Shown: positions 6,198 through 8,669 of the stretch, piece after piece
How positions within the stretch are numbered: position 1 is the first letter of the stretch
Layout: each line of letters opens with the position of its first letter
Assembly: GCA_027067035.1 (NCBI GenBank)
Contig: JAMOMO010000322.1
Location: 1 to 8,669 of the forward strand
Source: Desulfobulbaceae bacterium
GTDB lineage: Bacteria; Desulfobacterota; Desulfobulbia; Desulfobulbales; Desulfocapsaceae
DNA length: 8,669 nucleotides
Reading direction: 5' to 3'
The notes under the pieces: generated by a model
Told to the model about the DNA's origin: nothing
The model's database searches: none
Seen by the model: the letters and a program-made list of their open reading frames with translations, nothing else
Position numbers and translations under genes: made by a program

Positions 6198-7205
6198 ATG
6201 CTTGTTATCTGTGAAGATTGTGGAAAGAAATTCAATGTTGATGAAAACCGTATTCGGGGTAAGAAAGCCAAGTTTACATGTAACAAGTGTGGACATATTA
6301 TTGTGGTGGAAAAACCCGTAGCAAAGGTTCCTGAGCCTGACCAGGAAAAGGTGCCCGAGCCGGAAGGGACTGAAGAGAAAAAGGCAGATGATTCGGGGGC
6401 GGCATCTTCTGCCAGGAAGAAAAATTCCGCGTCAAAGGGTATCCCCATCAGTATTTATATATTTTTGACACTGGTCACCGGATTCCTGATGGTCAGCGGT
6501 GCTTTTGGATACCTCTACTTCAAGTATATACCTGAGATTGTAAATACGCAGATAGAACTGCGTACCTCAGCCATTACAGAATCATTCAGCGGCGTTATCC
6601 ATAAACCTCTGCTCCTTCGTAACTATCTTCAGATTAACAAGGAAGCCAAAAGGGTCAGTAAGCTGCCAGGTGTTGCCTATGCTGCTGTGATTAATAAGAA
6701 AGGCATTGTGGTTGCAGGCTTCTTCAGTGATATAAGTCGCTTTGATGGGAAATTTCAGAAAAAAGTAAAAGAGGCAGGGATGCCTGTGTCCGTTCTTTCC
6801 CAAAATAAACTATCTCCGGGCAAAAGCCATGCAACGGCGAGGATTTCCATGGGTGGGCAGGTGATCTATGATGAGGTGGTTGCCATAGCGGACACCGGCG
6901 CAGAGGTGCATGTGGGAACCTATGTTTCAGAAGTTGATGAAGCAATACAGAATGTCCTTATCTCGCCCCTCACTTTCACCATACTTGGTATAATCCTGTT
7001 GATAGGGTTTGTTGTTTTTATTCTTCTCACCAGGGCAATTACCAAGCCGATGCATGAACTTACGGATGTGGCAAACAGGATCAGTCTCGGAGAGATGAAT
7101 CTTGCCGTCAGGAGCAGGGGGCCTCGTGAAATGCGTGACCTGGCGGGAGCCTTTGAACGGATGCGGCAGTCAATAAAAGGGGCCATCGAGAGGTTGAGTA
7201 GGTAG
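6198..7205 (+). CDS. Zinc-ribbon / Cache-like / HAMP membrane receptor without output domain
   Basis: The 335-residue inner-membrane protein begins with an MJ0042-type zinc ribbon: C5-x2-C8-G-x2-F, then G-K-K-x-K-F-x-C28-x2-C31-G-H. A charged P-E-rich linker covers about 38-78. TM1 is at about 81-108 and TM2 at about 247-268. The segment between them (about 109-246) has a single-Cache/PAS-like look (P-G-V-A-Y-A-A-V-I-N-K-K-G, later V-H-V-G-T-Y-V-S) and should face the periplasm. A HAMP domain follows (about 269-325, I-T-K-P with G-E-M-N-L), and the protein ends about ten residues later. No kinase, cyclase or chemotaxis output module is present. Role (inference): it senses a periplasmic signal, perhaps a loaded binding protein, and passes it to a partner through HAMP or the zinc ribbon. 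The start is supported by AGAGGTG at 6184-6190. The 57-bp gap to the next gene suggests one operon. Confidence 0.85.
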   Translation: MLVICEDCGKKFNVDENRIRGKKAKFTCNKCGHIIVVEKPVAKVPEPDQEKVPEPEGTEEKKADDSGAASSARKKNSASKGIPISIYIFLTLVTGFLMVSGAFGYLYFKYIPEIVNTQIELRTSAITESFSGVIHKPLLLRNYLQINKEAKRVSKLPGVAYAAVINKKGIVVAGFFSDISRFDGKFQKKVKEAGMPVSVLSQNKLSPGKSHATARISMGGQVIYDEVVAIADTGAEVHVGTYVSEVDEAIQNVLISPLTFTILGIILLIGFVVFILLTRAITKPMHELTDVANRISLGEMNLAVRSRGPREMRDLAGAFERMRQSIKGAIERLSR

Positions 7206-7262
7206 GCTATTCTCCCTGGGGATTCAGGTCCTGATGGACTTTGTCATAAGAGGAACAGTTTC

Positions 7263-8093
7263 ATGATATATGCAACAACTCGATTGATAATAATTTCAGT
7301 TTTTATCCTGTTGAGCACGGCTCATAGTACTCTGGCGCTTGAGTATAAATTATCCATGCTGCCGAGATATTCCACTGAGGAGATTAATCACAGGATAGTG
7401 CCTTTGGCAGAGTATCTGAGCAAGAAGACTGGATTGAATATAGTTCCGGTGCATACGTCCACTTTTGATCAATACCTGAAACAGCTCATGAGCGGTGGTA
7501 TAAATATCGGTTTTGAAAACCCTTATATTTATGTTCTGGCATCACAGAAACATGAGGTTGTTGCCATGGCAGAGAAGGGAAAAGATGGCGATAAGTTCCG
7601 TGGTATCATTATAACCCGAGCTGACAGCAAGCTGCGGGATACCGATGACCTCATCGGGAAAAAAATAAGTATTGTCGGGTACACCAGTGCCGGTGGTTAT
7701 CTGTCTCAAAAGCTTACTCTGCTTGAGAACGACATTGATGTGGTAAAAGATTGTATTATTGAGGAAGCCCAGGAAAATAAGCAGGAAAATGTGATTTTTT
7801 CTGTCTTTACCGGTGATGTTGATGCCGGGTTTATACGTGAATCCGCTCTTCACAGGGCGGACGACTTTGTGCCTCCGAGTTCAATTCGTGTGTTGGACAG
7901 TTCCGCCTGGCTGCCTAACTGGGCTCTGTCGCTGAGCCGGAGTATGCCCCCTGCCGACAAACAGAAAATCATTGCAGCGTTGGCGGATCTTGATCCGGAC
8001 AGCCCTGTACTCAAGGCGTTGAAAATAAAAGCTCTTCGGCCAGCCGGGGATAAGGAATACGACCCAGTACGGAAAGCTGCCGGAATGAAATGA
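7263..8093 (+). CDS. PhnD-family periplasmic oxyanion-binding protein (copy 1)
   Basis: The 276-residue protein belongs to the PhnD/PtxB/AioX family of phosphate/phosphite/phosphonate-type periplasmic binding proteins; length is near the family norm. A signal peptide covers about 1-25 (hydrophobic 8-19, cut after T-L-A). Family landmarks are L-P-R-Y at 33-36, P-L-A-E-Y-L at 47-52, the hinge motif G-F-E-N-P-Y-I-Y (83-90), F-R-G-I-I-I-T-R (112-119), S-A-G-G-Y-L (142-147) and G-D-V-D-A-G-F (184-190). The ligand loop S-A-G-G replaces the usual S-T-S-G, and N-K-Q-E stands where G-S-H-D is common, so the ligand may differ from phosphonate. C164 is shared with copy 2. The ribosome site AGAGGA is eight bases before ATG. 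It is preceded by the receptor gene and followed 67 bp later by a paralogue. No permease or ATPase is seen, so sensing rather than transport is possible. Confidence 0.88.
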   Translation: MIYATTRLIIISVFILLSTAHSTLALEYKLSMLPRYSTEEINHRIVPLAEYLSKKTGLNIVPVHTSTFDQYLKQLMSGGINIGFENPYIYVLASQKHEVVAMAEKGKDGDKFRGIIITRADSKLRDTDDLIGKKISIVGYTSAGGYLSQKLTLLENDIDVVKDCIIEEAQENKQENVIFSVFTGDVDAGFIRESALHRADDFVPPSSIRVLDSSAWLPNWALSLSRSMPPADKQKIIAALADLDPDSPVLKALKIKALRPAGDKEYDPVRKAAGMK

Positions 8094-8160
8094 AATCACC
8101 AGACAGTGTGTTGAATCCTGCTGCTCCATACATCTTTACCTCAGGTAGCCGTGTCAAATC

Positions 8161-8669
8161 ATGAAAAATAGAGTGTTTCTTGTACTTTTAATTGTCCTTT
8201 TCAGTGCCGTCTCTCTCCACGCGGAAGAGTATAAAATATCCATTCTGCCACGCTATTTCCCCGAAAAACTCAATCGGATGATGACCCCCTTGACTGAATA
8301 TCTGCGAAGTGAAACCGGGGCACGGATTGATCTCGTTTTAACCAAGGATTTTGCCACATATGAAGCGGAACTGTTAAAAGGTAAGATTGCAATCGGCTAC
8401 GAAAACCCTCTGGTTTATGCAAAGGTGGCAAGCAAACATAAGGCCATAGCCATTGCTGTCAAGGGTATCGGCGGGGATCAGTTCCGGGGAATTATCATTA
8501 CTAGACCTGACTCGGGGATAACCAGAATTTCCCATCTGAAGGGAAAGAAGATCATGATAGTCAGTGAGTCTTCTGCGGGTGGTTTTTTATCGCAGGACCT
8601 TTCACTTAAAAAGAGTGGTCTGGATGTATACAAAGACTGTAAAATTGTGGAAGCTGCGGAAAACCGTCA
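8161..8669 (+). CDS. PhnD-family periplasmic oxyanion-binding protein (copy 2, 3' truncated)
   Basis: The open frame runs from the ATG to the window end: 169 residues plus two bases. It is clearly a paralogue of the preceding gene, with the same order of motifs: signal peptide (about 1-21, cut near S-L-H-A), I-L-P-R-Y (28-32), G-Y-E-N-P-L-V-Y (79-86), F-R-G-I-I-I-T-R (108-115), S-A-G-G-F-L (138-143) and K-D-C (158-160). The altered ligand loop and the cysteine are shared with copy 1. The start is fixed by an in-frame TAG at 8146-8148 upstream. The ribosome site is weak (AGG about 15 bases away), so translation may be lower than for copy 1. The missing C-terminal lobe, and whatever follows, lies beyond the window. 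Confidence 0.88.
   Translation, partial: MKNRVFLVLLIVLFSAVSLHAEEYKISILPRYFPEKLNRMMTPLTEYLRSETGARIDLVLTKDFATYEAELLKGKIAIGYENPLVYAKVASKHKAIAIAVKGIGGDQFRGIIITRPDSGITRISHLKGKKIMIVSESSAGGFLSQDLSLKKSGLDVYKDCKIVEAAENR

Noticed and set aside
6080..6448. Minus-strand open frame of 122 codons at the receptor gene start
   Set aside because: It overlaps the zinc-ribbon coding region on the other strand. The product is serine- and phenylalanine-rich with no ribosome site or motif.
8094..8160. Gap between the two binding-protein genes as a terminator or promoter
   Set aside because: No stable hairpin with a T-run and no convincing -35/-10 pair is visible in the 67 bases, so co-transcription is the simpler reading.

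Overview
The window suggests a Gram-negative, probably anaerobic or sulfur/metal-respiring bacterium of the Desulfobacterota type. This is an inference from a periplasmic c-type cytochrome with widely spaced CXXCH sites, an MJ0042-type zinc ribbon on a membrane receptor, PhnD-family binding proteins and medium GC. Genus cannot be read from the sequence.

Layout. Bases 1 to about 718 hold the left part of an IS3-family insertion sequence on the minus strand: orfA complete, orfB cut by the window edge. Its terminal inverted repeat abuts the 3' end of a large minus-strand gene (716-3769). That gene encodes an exported protein with three CXXCH heme motifs followed by a TolB/PD40-like beta-propeller. 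Upstream of it, on the same strand, is a PhoX/DUF839-family exported phosphatase homologue (3863-5665). A strong intrinsic terminator (3799-3830) lies between the two. A 532-bp divergent intergenic region (5666-6197) separates this minus-strand pair from a plus-strand gene series. The series is a zinc-ribbon/TM/Cache-like/TM/HAMP membrane receptor with no output domain (6198-7205), then two tandem paralogous PhnD-family periplasmic binding proteins (7263-8093, and 8161 to the window end, truncated).

How it may fit together (inference). The plus-strand genes look like a periplasmic anion-sensing or uptake module: two binding proteins with a receptor, and no ABC permease or ATPase visible inside the window. 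PhnD-family proteins bind phosphate, phosphite, phosphonate and, in the AioX branch, arsenite. Here the usual ligand loop S-T-S-G reads S-A-G-G in both copies, and both share a cysteine, so the ligand may not be a classical phosphonate. The divergent genes add an exported phosphatase-like metalloenzyme and an electron-transfer propeller protein. The clearest unusual items are the cytochrome-propeller fusion, the HAMP receptor without an output domain, and the paired binding proteins. No tRNA, rRNA or CRISPR array was seen.
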